A stretch of DNA of 64,000 bases, from contig CAJYLO010000002.1 of the NCBI GenBank assembly GCA_913776245.1, positions 1-64,000 of the forward strand. Reading direction: 5' to 3'. Source of the stretch: an uncultured Chryseobacterium sp. GTDB lineage: Bacteria > Bacteroidota > Bacteroidia > Flavobacteriales > Weeksellaceae. Below are positions 43,774 through 52,782 of this stretch, piece after piece; position 1 is the stretch's first letter; each line of letters starts with the position of its first letter. Under the pieces are notes generated by a model that saw only the letters and a list, made by a program, of their open reading frames with translations, did not search any database and had not been told where the DNA came from. A program made the translations under genes and the position numbers.

Positions 43774-43905
43774 AACGCAAAGTCGCAAAAGGTTTTATCT
43801 ATAATACTCTTCAAAGTCGCAAAGGATAAATTTTCTAACTTGATAACGTTAAGATTTTGCGCCTATAAAACAGTTTCATTGTCTAATTACTTTATGCCTT
43901 TGCGA
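43774..43905. repeat. Degenerate CGCAAAG repeats beyond argH
   Basis: ACGCAAAGTCGCAAAAGG and AGTCGCAAAGGATAAA occur, and TCGCAAAGG (43817) is the exact inverse complement of CCTTTGCGA (43897). No clear terminator for the arginine operon was found here. Confidence 0.45.
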
Positions 43906-43913
43906 TAATAAAC

Positions 43914-45218
43914 TTAACCCAACAATTTGTCTCGCACTTTATTGAACTGATATTCGATTTCATCGAGACAAAGATTTCCTAAACTGCCTTGATGCGTGTG
44001 ATTCAGTTCCTTGTGATCGTATTCAAAAACGTTATTTTCAATTTCTTGTCCGATTTGGATGTACGCATCGCGGAATGAATTTCCTTTTTTCACTTCTTCG
44101 TTGATTTTTTCTACGCTGAAGATGTATTTGTACTTTTCATCATTCAAAATATTGTCTTTCACTTCGATGTTCGGAAGCGTGTAAATCAGGATTCCCAAAC
44201 ATTCTTTTAAAGAATCGATGGCAGGAAAAAGGATTTCTTTGGTCAATTGCAAATCTCTGTGATAACCAGAAGGCAGATTATTCGTCACCAAAATCAATTC
44301 ATTCGGCAATGCCTGAATTCTGTTGCATCTTGCTCTCACCAATTCGAAAATATCAGGATTTTTCTTGTGTGGCATTATACTGCTTCCCGTTGTAAATTCT
44401 TTCGGAAAATTGATGAAATCAAAATTCTGACTCAAATAAAGACATACATCGTAAGAAAACTTAGACAAAGTTCCAGCCAAAACCGAAAGCGAATTTGCTA
44501 ATAACTTTTCAGATTTCCCACGCGTCATTTGCGCATAAACAACGTTATAATTCAGCGTTCTGAAATCCAATTTATAAGTTGTGCTTTCCCTGTCAATCGG
44601 GAAAGAGGAGCCATAACCAGCAGCCGAACCGAGTGGATTTTTATTGATGATATTCTTCGTTGCAAACAATAATTCCAAATCGTCAACCAGAGATTCTGCA
44701 TACGCCCCAAACCACAATCCAAAAGATGATGGCATCGCAACCTGAAAATGTGTGTAACCGGGCAACAAAACATCCTTGTGCTGATTCGCTTTGTCTTTCA
44801 GTATTTGAAAAAACGAATCCGTCAGTTCTGTGATTTCTCTGATTTCATCTAATAAATATAGTTTTATATCCGTCAAAACCTGGTCATTTCTTGACCTTGC
44901 GGTGTGAATTTTTTTTCCTGTTTCTCCAAGTTTCTCGATGAGAACCGATTCGATTTGTGAATGAATGTCTTCTGCTGTTTTATCGATTTCGAAACTTCCA
45001 TTTTCGATGTCGGTAAGGACTTCTTCCAAAACTGCTACAATTGCCTGCTCTTCATCCAAACGAATCAAACCAACTTCTGCCAGCATTTTTGCGTGAGCAA
45101 TAGAACCCAACACATCGTATTTTGCTAATCGGTCGTCAAAATCCAGGTCCTTGCCGACCGTGAATTTTGTGACCAAATCATTGGTTTTTACACTGTCTTT
45201 TTGCCAGATTTTTTTCAT
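43914..45218 (-). CDS. argH: Argininosuccinate lyase
   Basis: A 434-residue fumarase-superfamily lyase that splits argininosuccinate into arginine and fumarate, the last step of the pathway. The signature GSSIMPHKKNPD and the upstream HTARSRNDQV (TARSRN) are present. Length is normal. It is the last gene of the minus-strand arginine operon, 275 bases after the deacylase gene with two repeat elements in between. Confidence 0.95.
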   Translation of the reverse strand: MKKIWQKDSVKTNDLVTKFTVGKDLDFDDRLAKYDVLGSIAHAKMLAEVGLIRLDEEQAIVAVLEEVLTDIENGSFEIDKTAEDIHSQIESVLIEKLGETGKKIHTARSRNDQVLTDIKLYLLDEIREITELTDSFFQILKDKANQHKDVLLPGYTHFQVAMPSSFGLWFGAYAESLVDDLELLFATKNIINKNPLGSAAGYGSSFPIDRESTTYKLDFRTLNYNVVYAQMTRGKSEKLLANSLSVLAGTLSKFSYDVCLYLSQNFDFINFPKEFTTGSSIMPHKKNPDIFELVRARCNRIQALPNELILVTNNLPSGYHRDLQLTKEILFPAIDSLKECLGILIYTLPNIEVKDNILNDEKYKYIFSVEKINEEVKKGNSFRDAYIQIGQEIENNVFEYDHKELNHTHQGSLGNLCLDEIEYQFNKVRDKLLG

Positions 45219-45240
45219 TTTTTAATATTTTGATATTTGA

Positions 45241-45316
45241 ACGCAAAGTGCGCAAAGATTTTTTTTAATTTTATTGAAAATATTTTAAGGTTCGCAAAGG
45301 CGCTGACGCTCAGCTA
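45241..45316. repeat. Dispersed ACGCAAAG...CGCTGACGCTCAGC repeat, copy A
   Basis: ACGCAAAGTGCGCAAAGATT, an AT-rich spacer, and TTCGCAAAGGCGCTGACGCT. The copy at 47350-47422 shares almost the entire sequence including TTGAAAATATTTTAAGG. Confidence 0.75.
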
Positions 45317-45370
45317 AGATTAACTTTTAAAATTCTTTTTAATTGAAGACAAATCTTCAACTTTGCGAAG

Positions 45371-45476
45371 CGCAGCCCGACTTGAGCGGAAATCCTTTTT
45401 TGCCAACCTTAAAGTTCTATTTAAACTTAAATCGTCTGCAAAAAAGATTGGGAGCGGAAGGCGGATTAAGCTGCCC
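45371..45476. repeat. Dispersed GCAGCCCGAC...AGCTGCC repeat, copy 3
   Basis: This copy is close to copy 1: GCAGCCCGACTTGAGCGGAA on the left, GCAAAAAAGATTGGGAGCGG and AAGGCGGATTAAGCTGCC on the right, with a different core. It lies between the deacylase and argH genes. Confidence 0.8.
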
Positions 45477-45492
45477 AAATCTTTAAAATAAT

Positions 45493-46575
45493 TTATAATA
45501 TTTTCTCTAATATTTTGATGTAAATATCGATTCCTTCCCTGATTTCGTCGATGTAAACAAACTCGTCTGCGGTATGGGAACGCAGACTGTCACCAACGCC
45601 CAACTTAACAGACGTGCAAGGGATAATCGCCTGGTCGGAAGAGGTCGGCGAACCGTAAGTTGTCCTTCCCACAGCCAAACCCGCCTGAACGAATGGATGA
45701 CTGACTTCTATTTTTGAGGAATTGAGACGGAATGACCTCGGTGTCAATTTCGATTTCATCTGGGACTGGATGATTTCGAACACTTCCCGGTTCGTGTATT
45801 CGTCTGTCACACGTACGTCCAAAGTGAATTGACATTTTTCCGGAACTACGTTATGCTGAGTTCCCGCATTGATAACCGACAAAGTCACTTTCACCTCGCC
45901 CAAATAATCAGAGACTTTCGGAAATTTGAAATCCAGAATATTCTGCAAATCCTGCATACACTTCACAATCGCATTGTCATTGTTAGAATGCGCCGCGTGG
46001 GAAGGCGTTCCCGTCATTTCTCCATCAATCACCAGCAAACCTTTTTCCGCAATTGCGAGATTCATTTTGGTTGGTTCGCCTACGATGGCTAATTCTACAT
46101 TCGGGAGTTGTGGGAACAATGCTTCGATACCGTCCAAACCAGAGATTTCTTCCTCAGCTGTCAAAGCAATCAGGAGATTATGAGTCAAATCTTCACCTTC
46201 ATAAAAATAAAGAAAGGTCTGCGCCATTGCTACCAAAGACGCACCGGCATCGTTGCTTCCCAAGCCGAACAATTTCCCGTCTTTTTCCACCGGAATAAAC
46301 GGGTCCAAAGTGTAAGCTTTGTTCGGTTTTACCGTGTCATGATGTGTGTTTAGAAGGATCGACGGTTTTCCTGCGTCAAAATGTTTGTTGGTTGCCCAGA
46401 TATTGTTTTTGAAGCGGTTGATTTTAATTTGATGCTCATTGAAAAACCCTTCAATGATGAGGGAAACGTTATATTCGTCACGGCTCATAGACGGCGTTGC
46501 GATCAGTTTTTTCAGCAATTTGACTGCATTTTCCATAAGTTCTTCTCTGCTAAAGACAGATTTCAGTTCCTTCAT
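45493..46575 (-). CDS. argE: M20-family N-acyl-citrulline/N-acyl-ornithine deacylase
   Basis: A 360-residue zinc peptidase-fold enzyme. Metal-site motifs LLNTHHDTVKP, SNDAGASLVA and ALTAEEEISGLDG are present. In pathways with an N-acyl-ornithine carbamoyltransferase, as here, the deacylase acts on N-acyl-citrulline rather than on N-acetylornithine. The start overlaps argB by 26 bases; an ATG near residue 15 would remove the overlap. The symbol is by pathway position. Confidence 0.87.
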   Translation of the reverse strand: MKELKSVFSREELMENAVKLLKKLIATPSMSRDEYNVSLIIEGFFNEHQIKINRFKNNIWATNKHFDAGKPSILLNTHHDTVKPNKAYTLDPFIPVEKDGKLFGLGSNDAGASLVAMAQTFLYFYEGEDLTHNLLIALTAEEEISGLDGIEALFPQLPNVELAIVGEPTKMNLAIAEKGLLVIDGEMTGTPSHAAHSNNDNAIVKCMQDLQNILDFKFPKVSDYLGEVKVTLSVINAGTQHNVVPEKCQFTLDVRVTDEYTNREVFEIIQSQMKSKLTPRSFRLNSSKIEVSHPFVQAGLAVGRTTYGSPTSSDQAIIPCTSVKLGVGDSLRSHTADEFVYIDEIREGIDIYIKILEKIL

Positions 46576-47341
46576 TTCCTAGTTTTATTTGTTCGGATAA
46601 TTTTTCTTCTTTGATTAGAGCCACTTTCTGAACGCCATTTTCTTTGGCACGGAAAGCATTCTCTAGTTTCGGCAAAATGCCTTTATGGAGTTTTCCTTCG
46701 GATTTTAAATCAGAAAATTCTTGTTTGTTGATTGTTTTCAAATTCGAATTCTCATCCTCAATATTTTCTAAAACCCCGTTTTTATCGAAGCAGAAAAGCA
46801 ATTCCGTATCGAAATGTTTTGATAAAGCCTGAGCAATGGTTCCGGCAATCGTATCTGCATTGGTGTTGAACAGATTCCCTTTTTTATCGTGAGTGATTGC
46901 AGAAAACACCGGAACCAAACCCAGATTTATCATATTAATCATCAATTCGTGATTGATACTTTTTTCATTGATATCGCCAACAAATCCAAAATCAATTGTT
47001 GGATGTTCGCGTTTTTCAGCCTGAATCATATTGCCATCGGCACCAGAAAATCCAATCGCATTGCAGTTGAAGCTTTGCAGTTTGGCTACCAAATTTTTAT
47101 TGATTCTTCCCGCATAAACCATCGTTACCAACTTCAACGTTTTTTTGTTGGTGATTCGTCGTCCGTCAATCATTGTCTGCGTGATTTTCAGTTTTTCAGC
47201 CAATGCTTCTGCTAATTTTCCTCCGCCGTGAATCAGGATTTTAGCGCCTTTTATTTCTGAAAATTGTTCAAGGAAAGACTTCAATGCTTTTTTGTCATCG
47301 ATAAGCGTTCCTCCGATTTTTATGATGTGTAATTTTTGCAT
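46550..47341 (-). CDS. argB: N-acyl-glutamate kinase (acetylglutamate kinase family)
   Basis: A 263-residue amino-acid kinase family enzyme that phosphorylates N-acetyl- (or N-succinyl-) glutamate. KIGGTLIDDKKAL and LIHGGGKLAEALAEKL bind ATP, and NTNADTIAGTIAQAL is near the substrate site. It lacks the long N-terminal extension of arginine-inhibited hexameric kinases. Overlapping argE suggests coupled translation. Confidence 0.92.
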   Translation of the reverse strand: MQKLHIIKIGGTLIDDKKALKSFLEQFSEIKGAKILIHGGGKLAEALAEKLKITQTMIDGRRITNKKTLKLVTMVYAGRINKNLVAKLQSFNCNAIGFSGADGNMIQAEKREHPTIDFGFVGDINEKSINHELMINMINLGLVPVFSAITHDKKGNLFNTNADTIAGTIAQALSKHFDTELLFCFDKNGVLENIEDENSNLKTINKQEFSDLKSEGKLHKGILPKLENAFRAKENGVQKVALIKEEKLSEQIKLGNEGTEICL

Positions 47342-47349
47342 TATTTTTA

Positions 47350-47422
47350 ACGCAAAGAGCGCAAAGGTTTTTATTAATTATTGAAAATATTTTAAGGTTC
47401 GCAAAGGCGCTGACGCTCAGCA
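47350..47422. repeat. Dispersed ACGCAAAG...CGCTGACGCTCAGC repeat, copy B
   Basis: Nearly the same as copy A (45241): ACGCAAAGAGCGCAAAGG, TTGAAAATATTTTAAGG and TTCGCAAAGGCGCTGACGCT. It lies between argF' and argB. Confidence 0.75.
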
Positions 47423-47439
47423 AATATTTATTCTAATTT

Positions 47440-48393
47440 TTATTTTAATTCATCTAATATTTCAGAGAAAACCGCTTGAGCAGAAAAGATTCTGTTTTTT
47501 GCCTGCTGATAGATGATTGAGTTTTCGCCATCCATTATTTCATCACTCAGCTCAAGATTTCTACGAACCGGCAAACAATGCATTACTTTTGCGTCGTTAG
47601 TCAATGCTAATTTTTCGTTAGTTAACATCCAGTTACCTTCAACCTTTGGCATATTCGCATAATTATCAAACGACGACCAGTTTTTTACATATACGAAATC
47701 CGCATCTTTTAAAGCTTCGTCCTGATCGTGAATTACAGGTGTGTCTTTCGTGAAATTTTTATCCAAATCATAACCTTCCGGATTGGTAATTACAAAATCA
47801 ACATCCATCTGCTGCATCCACTCTGTAAACGAATTTCCGACAGCCTGCGCAATCGGTTTGATGTGAGGCGCCCAAGTCAAAACTACTTTTAGTTTTCTAT
47901 CTTCCGGCCAGTTTTCTGTAATTGTGATGCAATCCGCCAAACTTTGTAACGGATGTCGAGTTGCAGATTCCAGAGAAACGACAGGAACTTTAGCGTATTT
48001 CAGGAATTGGCTCAGAATACTTTCGTTCACATCATCTTCTTTGTTTTTCATTCCCGCAAAACATCTCACAGCAATGATATCGCAATATTGATTCAGAACC
48101 TCTATTGCATCTTTGATATGTTCGACTGTGTCGCCATTCATCACAGTTCCGTCAGCAAATTCCAGATTCCAAGCTTCTTGTGCTGCATTAAGAACCAGGA
48201 CATTCAGTCCTAAATTCTGAGCAGCGATTTGGGAACTTAATCTTGTTCTGAGACTTGAATTAAGGAAAACCAAGCCAATCGTTTTTCCTTTGCCTTTCGT
48301 TGGATTTTCTAACGGATTTTCTTTTATTTTTAAAGCTTTTGCAATGATTTCCTGCAAATTATCTATATCGTAAACGGAAGTGAAATTTTTCAT
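47440..48393 (-). CDS. argF': N-acyl-L-ornithine carbamoyltransferase (SOTCase/AOTCase type)
   Basis: A 317-residue transcarbamylase that carbamoylates acylated ornithine. The phosphate loop is SSLRTRLS instead of the STRTR of ordinary OTCases, the second motif is HPLQSLAD, and HCLPVRRNLELSDE replaces HCLPxxxGxE; these mark the AOTCase/SOTCase clade. In MNGDTVEHI residue 90 is Val, at the position that to my knowledge is Pro in the succinyl enzyme of Bacteroides and Glu in the acetyl enzyme of Xanthomonas. That leans towards succinyl-ornithine. Confidence 0.9.
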   Translation of the reverse strand: MKNFTSVYDIDNLQEIIAKALKIKENPLENPTKGKGKTIGLVFLNSSLRTRLSSQIAAQNLGLNVLVLNAAQEAWNLEFADGTVMNGDTVEHIKDAIEVLNQYCDIIAVRCFAGMKNKEDDVNESILSQFLKYAKVPVVSLESATRHPLQSLADCITITENWPEDRKLKVVLTWAPHIKPIAQAVGNSFTEWMQQMDVDFVITNPEGYDLDKNFTKDTPVIHDQDEALKDADFVYVKNWSSFDNYANMPKVEGNWMLTNEKLALTNDAKVMHCLPVRRNLELSDEIMDGENSIIYQQAKNRIFSAQAVFSEILDELK

Positions 48394-48519
48394 CTTATTT
48401 TTTTTATCGCAAAGGCGCTAAATTATTTTATGTAATTCGACTTTTATAAGTCGCAAATTTTAATGCACGATTTTTGCGACTTTTCAACATTATAATTATT
48501 GATTTCTTGGGCCTTTGCG

Positions 48520-49689
48520 TTATTTAAATTCTATAATTTCTTTTTTCGAATCAATCGCTTTCAAGGTTTTTTCCAGAGCGTTGATGAACAAATCGGATTC
48601 TTTTTCCGAAATATTGAGCGCGGGTAAAATCCGCAGAACGTTTTTATTATTGGCATTTCCGGTGAAAATAAAATGTTCAAATAACAATTCTTTCCTAACA
48701 TCTGCACAAGCTTGGTCGAGCTCAATTCCGATCATCAGTCCGCGTCTTTTGATGGTTTTGATGTGAGGAAAATGTTTGATTTTTTCTTCGATATATCTTC
48801 CGATTTTTTCAGAATTTTCGATTAAACTATCTTTTTCGATCACTTCCAACACCGCTAATCCGGCAACACAAGCGAGATGATTTCCGCCAAACGTGGTTCC
48901 CAACAATCCGTAACTCGCCTGGAATTTTGGACTAATCAAAACACCACCAATCGGGAAACCATTTCCCATTCCTTTGGCAACCGTAATCAAATCCGGTTTG
49001 ATGTCAAATTCCTGATGTGCAAAGAATTTTCCTGAACGTCCGTAACCTGACTGAACTTCGTCCAAAATCAAAATCACATTATTGTCTTTGCACAATTTTT
49101 CAATCGTTAAAATGAAATCTTCTGTTAACAAATTAATTCCGCCAACCCCTTGGATTCCTTCGATAATGACTGCAGAAATTTCGTTCTGATTTCCATCAAA
49201 AATCGATTTCAATTCTTCCGAATTATTGAATTCACATTTGATAAAATTCTCAGATTCGTTGACTGGCGCAACAATTTTTGGATTGTCCGTAACCGCAACT
49301 GAGGCGGAAGTTCGTCCATGAAAAGCTTCTGAGAAATAAACCACTTTCTTTTTCCCGTTATGAAATGAAGCCAGCTTCAAAGCGTTCTCATTCGCTTCCG
49401 CTCCGGAATTACATAAGAACAACGAGTAATCTTCGTAACCTGATAATTTCCCCAACTTCTCAGCCAATTCTTCCTGAATTTTGTTCTCCACAGAATTGGA
49501 ATAAAAACTGATTTCCTCCAATTGATTTTTCAACCTTTCAACATAATGCGGATGATTATGACCAATGGAAATCACAGCGTGACCACCATAAAAATCGAGG
49601 TATTGCTGACCGTTTTCGTCCCACAAAAAAGAACCTTGGGCTTTTACTGGATTGATGTTAAAGAGTGGATATACGTTGAATAAATTCAT
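48520..49689 (-). CDS. argD: N-acyl-ornithine aminotransferase
   Basis: A 389-residue class III PLP aminotransferase making N-acyl-ornithine from the semialdehyde. CNSGAEANENALKLA binds phosphate, ILDEVQSGYGRSGKFFAHQ holds the PLP Asp, and the Schiff-base Lys lies in ITVAKGMGNGFPIGG. Length is normal. It is in the middle of the arginine operon, between argC and argF'. Confidence 0.93.
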   Translation of the reverse strand: MNLFNVYPLFNINPVKAQGSFLWDENGQQYLDFYGGHAVISIGHNHPHYVERLKNQLEEISFYSNSVENKIQEELAEKLGKLSGYEDYSLFLCNSGAEANENALKLASFHNGKKKVVYFSEAFHGRTSASVAVTDNPKIVAPVNESENFIKCEFNNSEELKSIFDGNQNEISAVIIEGIQGVGGINLLTEDFILTIEKLCKDNNVILILDEVQSGYGRSGKFFAHQEFDIKPDLITVAKGMGNGFPIGGVLISPKFQASYGLLGTTFGGNHLACVAGLAVLEVIEKDSLIENSEKIGRYIEEKIKHFPHIKTIKRRGLMIGIELDQACADVRKELLFEHFIFTGNANNKNVLRILPALNISEKESDLFINALEKTLKAIDSKKEIIEFK

Positions 49690-49760
49690 TTTACTTTTTT
49701 ATTTTTAACGCAAAGCGCGCAAAGATTTTTTATTTTCAAACTGCTTTTAAGTCGGAAAGT

Positions 49761-50726
49761 TTAGAACGCCAAAGGTTTTAAATTCAAGCCTAAATTTTGC
49801 TCCCAACCATTCGCGATATTCATATTCTGAACAGCTTGTCCGGATGCGCCTTTCAGAAGGTTGTCAATTGCGGAATGAACTGCTATTTTATTTCCTTGTT
49901 TTTCGATCTGGATGACGCAGAAATTGGTATTGACAACCTGTTTCATATCAATCGCTTTTTCTGAGACTTTAACGAAAGGCGAATCTTTGTAAAAGTTTTT
50001 ATATAAATAGTAAATCCTTTCTAAATCCCAATCACATTCGACAATAGAACTTGTAAAAATCCCTCTTGCGAAATCTCCGCGCCAAGTAATAAAAATGAGT
50101 TCAACTTCTTGATTATTCAGCAAATTGACTTGTTTTAAAATCTCATCAACGTGCTGATGATTCAAAGTTTTGTAAGCCGAAATATTATCATTTCTCCAAG
50201 TGAAATGCGTTGTCGCCTGCAACGACTGTCCTGCTCCGGTTGAACCAGTGATTCCCGTTGTATAAACATCTTTCAGCAGATTTCCTTTCGCTAAAGGCAG
50301 TAACGCCAACTGAATCGCAGTCGCAAAGCATCCCGGATTAGCAATGCTTTTTGAATTTTTAATTTCATTAGAATAAATCTCAGGTAAGCCGTAAACAAAA
50401 CTTCTGTTTTTAAATTCTCCTTCTAATCGGAAATCGTTCCCTAAATCAATAATCAAAGTTTCCTCTGACATTTTGTTCTCGTTGAGCCAATTCTGACTTT
50501 CTTTATGCGGAAGACAAAGGAAAAGAATGTCGGTTTGTGACATTTCATTTGTCAAAACTAAATCACAAATCGACTCCAAATCCGGATACAAATCCGAAAT
50601 ATTCAGACCAGAATTGGAACGGCTGAACAAAAACTTTAATTCTATATTCGGATGAAAAGCCAGCAACCGAACAAGTTCGCTTCCTGTGTAACCGTTGGCT
50701 CCGATGATTCCGACTGATTTTTTCAT
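49761..50726 (-). CDS. argC: N-acyl-gamma-glutamyl-phosphate reductase
   Basis: A 321-residue NADPH-dependent reductase. IIGANGYTGSELVRLL is the nucleotide site, IANPGCFATAIQLAL has the catalytic Cys, and TGITGSTGAGQSL with FTWRNDNISAYKTLNHQH is typical of the shorter ArgC type. It reduces the acyl-glutamyl phosphate made by ArgB. Confidence 0.93.
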   Translation of the reverse strand: MKKSVGIIGANGYTGSELVRLLAFHPNIELKFLFSRSNSGLNISDLYPDLESICDLVLTNEMSQTDILFLCLPHKESQNWLNENKMSEETLIIDLGNDFRLEGEFKNRSFVYGLPEIYSNEIKNSKSIANPGCFATAIQLALLPLAKGNLLKDVYTTGITGSTGAGQSLQATTHFTWRNDNISAYKTLNHQHVDEILKQVNLLNNQEVELIFITWRGDFARGIFTSSIVECDWDLERIYYLYKNFYKDSPFVKVSEKAIDMKQVVNTNFCVIQIEKQGNKIAVHSAIDNLLKGASGQAVQNMNIANGWEQNLGLNLKPLAF

Positions 50727-50732
50727 ATAATT

Positions 50733-50820
50733 ATTGAACCCCTTCGGGTTCTGATGATTTGTAATTTATTTTTCCATAGGTTTCACCTACGGCTATTCAT
50801 ATTGAATCCTGTCGGATTCG
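50733..50820. repeat. ATTGAACCCCTTCGGGTTC / TTTCACCTACGGCTA repeat
   Basis: Shares CCATAGGTTTCACCTACGGC and flanking ATTGAA-palindrome blocks with 40704-40750. The gap between argC and argG contains only this and the next repeat. Confidence 0.65.
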
Positions 50821-50870
50821 TTATATTTCTCGCAGATTTTTCTGATTTAACAGATTTTAATTGAATTGCA

Positions 50871-50949
50871 CGCAGCCCGACCTGAGTGGAGCTCTTTTTC
50901 TTTTTTTCAAAAAGAAAAAAGCGGGAACGGAGGGCGGATTAAGCTGCCC
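50871..50949. repeat. Dispersed GCAGCCCGAC...AGCTGCC repeat, copy 4
   Basis: GCAGCCCGACCTGAGTGGAG on the left and GGAGGGCGGATTAAGCTGCC on the right are conserved. The core is replaced by a perfect CTTTTTC...GAAAAAG hairpin. Confidence 0.72.
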
Positions 50950-50957
50950 AAATTATT

Positions 50958-52151
50958 CTAATTCAATTTATTGACCTGATGATAGATGTTGAGCGAGTTG
51001 CTGAGGATTTTGGTAAATCCTTTCACATCTTCACCACTCCAAGCGAGATTTTCTTCGCCGTAACTTCCAAATTTTGAAGACATCAAATCATTTTCAGACT
51101 CGATTCCGTTCAGAATGAAACGATACGGATGAAGCGTGATGAATACCTTTCCATTCACGGTTTTCTGAGAATCCTGCAAAAATGATTCGATATTTCTCAT
51201 CACCGGGTCAAGGAAAAGTGCTTCGTGAAGCCAGTTCCCATACCAATCTGACAACTGCGATTTTATCATCTGCTGGTATTTTGATAAAGTGTGTTTCTCC
51301 AGTAAATGATGCGCTTTGATGATGATTGACGCTGCAGCAGCCTCGAAACCAACACGACCTTTGATGCCGACAATCGTGTCCCCAACGTGGATATCACGGC
51401 CAATTCCGTAAGGTGAAGCCAATTCCTCAATCTTCTGAATCGCCAAAACCGGATGTGAATACGTCTTGCCATTGACAGAAATCAGTTCTCCGTTTTTGAA
51501 TTCGATTTCCAGTTGAGAAGATTCTGTTTTTTCGATTTGTGACGGAAACGCTTCTTCCGGAAGGTAGTTCTGCGAAGTCAGAGTTTCTTTTCCGCCGACG
51601 GAAGTTCCCCAAAGTCCTTTGTTAATGGAATATTTAGCTTTCTTAAAATCCATTTCGTAATTATGATTTTTCAGGAATTGAATTTCGTCTTCCCGAGAGA
51701 GACTCAAATCACGAATCGGTGTGATGATTTCGATTTTCGGACACATCACATTGAAGATCAAATCAAAACGAACCTGATCATTTCCTGCGCCCGTACTTCC
51801 GTGCGCAATCGCATCCGCACCGATTTCCAAAGCGACTTCGGCAATCGTCTGCGCCTGGATCGTTCTTTCTGCACTGACCGACAATGGGTAAGTATTGTTT
51901 TTCAAAACATTACCGAAAATCAAATACTTCACACAATCGTTATAATATTTCTCCGAAGCATCAACAAACCTGTAAGAAGCCACACTTAATTTTTCTGCTT
52001 TTTCTTTAAGCGAAACCTCATCATTTTCATCAAAGCCACCTGTATTAACTGTAACGGCGTGAACTTCGTAACCCAGAATTTCACTCAGATATTTGGCGCA
52101 ATAAGAAGTATCCAAACCTCCGCTGAATGCCAAAACTACTTTCTTACCCAT
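50958..52151 (-). CDS. argG: Argininosuccinate synthase
   Basis: A 397-residue ATP-dependent ligase joining citrulline and aspartate. The PP-loop AFSGGLDTSYCAKYL is at the N-terminus, AHGSTGAGNDQVRFD and GRVGFEAAAASIIIKAHH follow. Length is normal. Its start overlaps the stop of the GNAT gene by 8 bases, so both are cotranscribed from the promoter at 52744. Confidence 0.95.
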   Translation of the reverse strand: MGKKVVLAFSGGLDTSYCAKYLSEILGYEVHAVTVNTGGFDENDEVSLKEKAEKLSVASYRFVDASEKYYNDCVKYLIFGNVLKNNTYPLSVSAERTIQAQTIAEVALEIGADAIAHGSTGAGNDQVRFDLIFNVMCPKIEIITPIRDLSLSREDEIQFLKNHNYEMDFKKAKYSINKGLWGTSVGGKETLTSQNYLPEEAFPSQIEKTESSQLEIEFKNGELISVNGKTYSHPVLAIQKIEELASPYGIGRDIHVGDTIVGIKGRVGFEAAAASIIIKAHHLLEKHTLSKYQQMIKSQLSDWYGNWLHEALFLDPVMRNIESFLQDSQKTVNGKVFITLHPYRFILNGIESENDLMSSKFGSYGEENLAWSGEDVKGFTKILSNSLNIYHQVNKLN

Positions 52152-52722
52152 TGTTGTTATTTATAGATTCAAAATTTTTCTTTTTCTCTTTATTCAGATT
52201 ATCAGGAACGAAAAGCATTGCCGTGCAAAGGCAATTTTTACGTTCCTTCATCATCAGAATATCATAATTCACACAGTTTTTACAACCATTCCAGAATTGC
52301 TCGTCCTGAGTCAGTTCTGAATATATGACTGGTTTGTAACCGAGATTACTATTAATTTTCATCACAGCCAAACCTGTTGTTAAGCCGAAAATCTTAGCTT
52401 TGGGATATTTTTCCCGGGATAATTGGAAAATTCTTTCCTTAATCTGAGTTGCCAGACCCAGATTTCTAAATTGAGGCGAAACTATCAATCCGGAATTGGC
52501 GACATATTCTCCATTCGTCCAGGTTTCTATATAACAGAAGCCCGCCCAGGTTCCATTTTCGTCAATGGCGATGATAGAATTACCTTCCGAGATTTTTCTA
52601 CTCAGATATTCGGAAGAGCGTTTTGCAATACCTGTTCTGCGTTTTTTTGCGGAATCTTCCATTTCGTTTCTGATTGCCTCTACATAAACCAAATGTTTCT
52701 CTGAAGAAACTTCTAATTTCAT
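52144..52722 (-). CDS. GNAT acyltransferase heading the arginine operon (predicted N-acylglutamate synthase)
   Basis: A 192-residue GNAT (VYVEAIRNEMEDSAKKRRTG, ANSGLIVSPQFRNLGLATQI as the acyl-CoA loop, SNLGYKPVIYSEL). No argA or argJ is present in the operon, so this is the natural candidate for the first step, acylation of glutamate. The C-terminal tail carries cysteine-rich KNCVNYD and NCLCTAM, possibly a metal or redox site. It is first in the operon and overlaps argG by 8 bases. Confidence 0.78.
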   Translation of the reverse strand: MKLEVSSEKHLVYVEAIRNEMEDSAKKRRTGIAKRSSEYLSRKISEGNSIIAIDENGTWAGFCYIETWTNGEYVANSGLIVSPQFRNLGLATQIKERIFQLSREKYPKAKIFGLTTGLAVMKINSNLGYKPVIYSELTQDEQFWNGCKNCVNYDILMMKERKNCLCTAMLFVPDNLNKEKKKNFESINNNNG

Positions 52723-52743
52723 TTATATTATCTAATTATGGCG

Positions 52744-52775
52744 CAAAAATAGAAATAATTATCTTAATTATACAA
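52744..52775 (-). promoter_or_regulatory. Promoter of the arginine operon
   Basis: Minus-strand TTG (52773-52775) with 21 bases to TATTTTTG (52744-52751), a good match to the Bacteroidota consensus. The start codon is about 20 bases downstream. Confidence 0.68.
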
Positions 52776-52782
52776 ATAAAAA

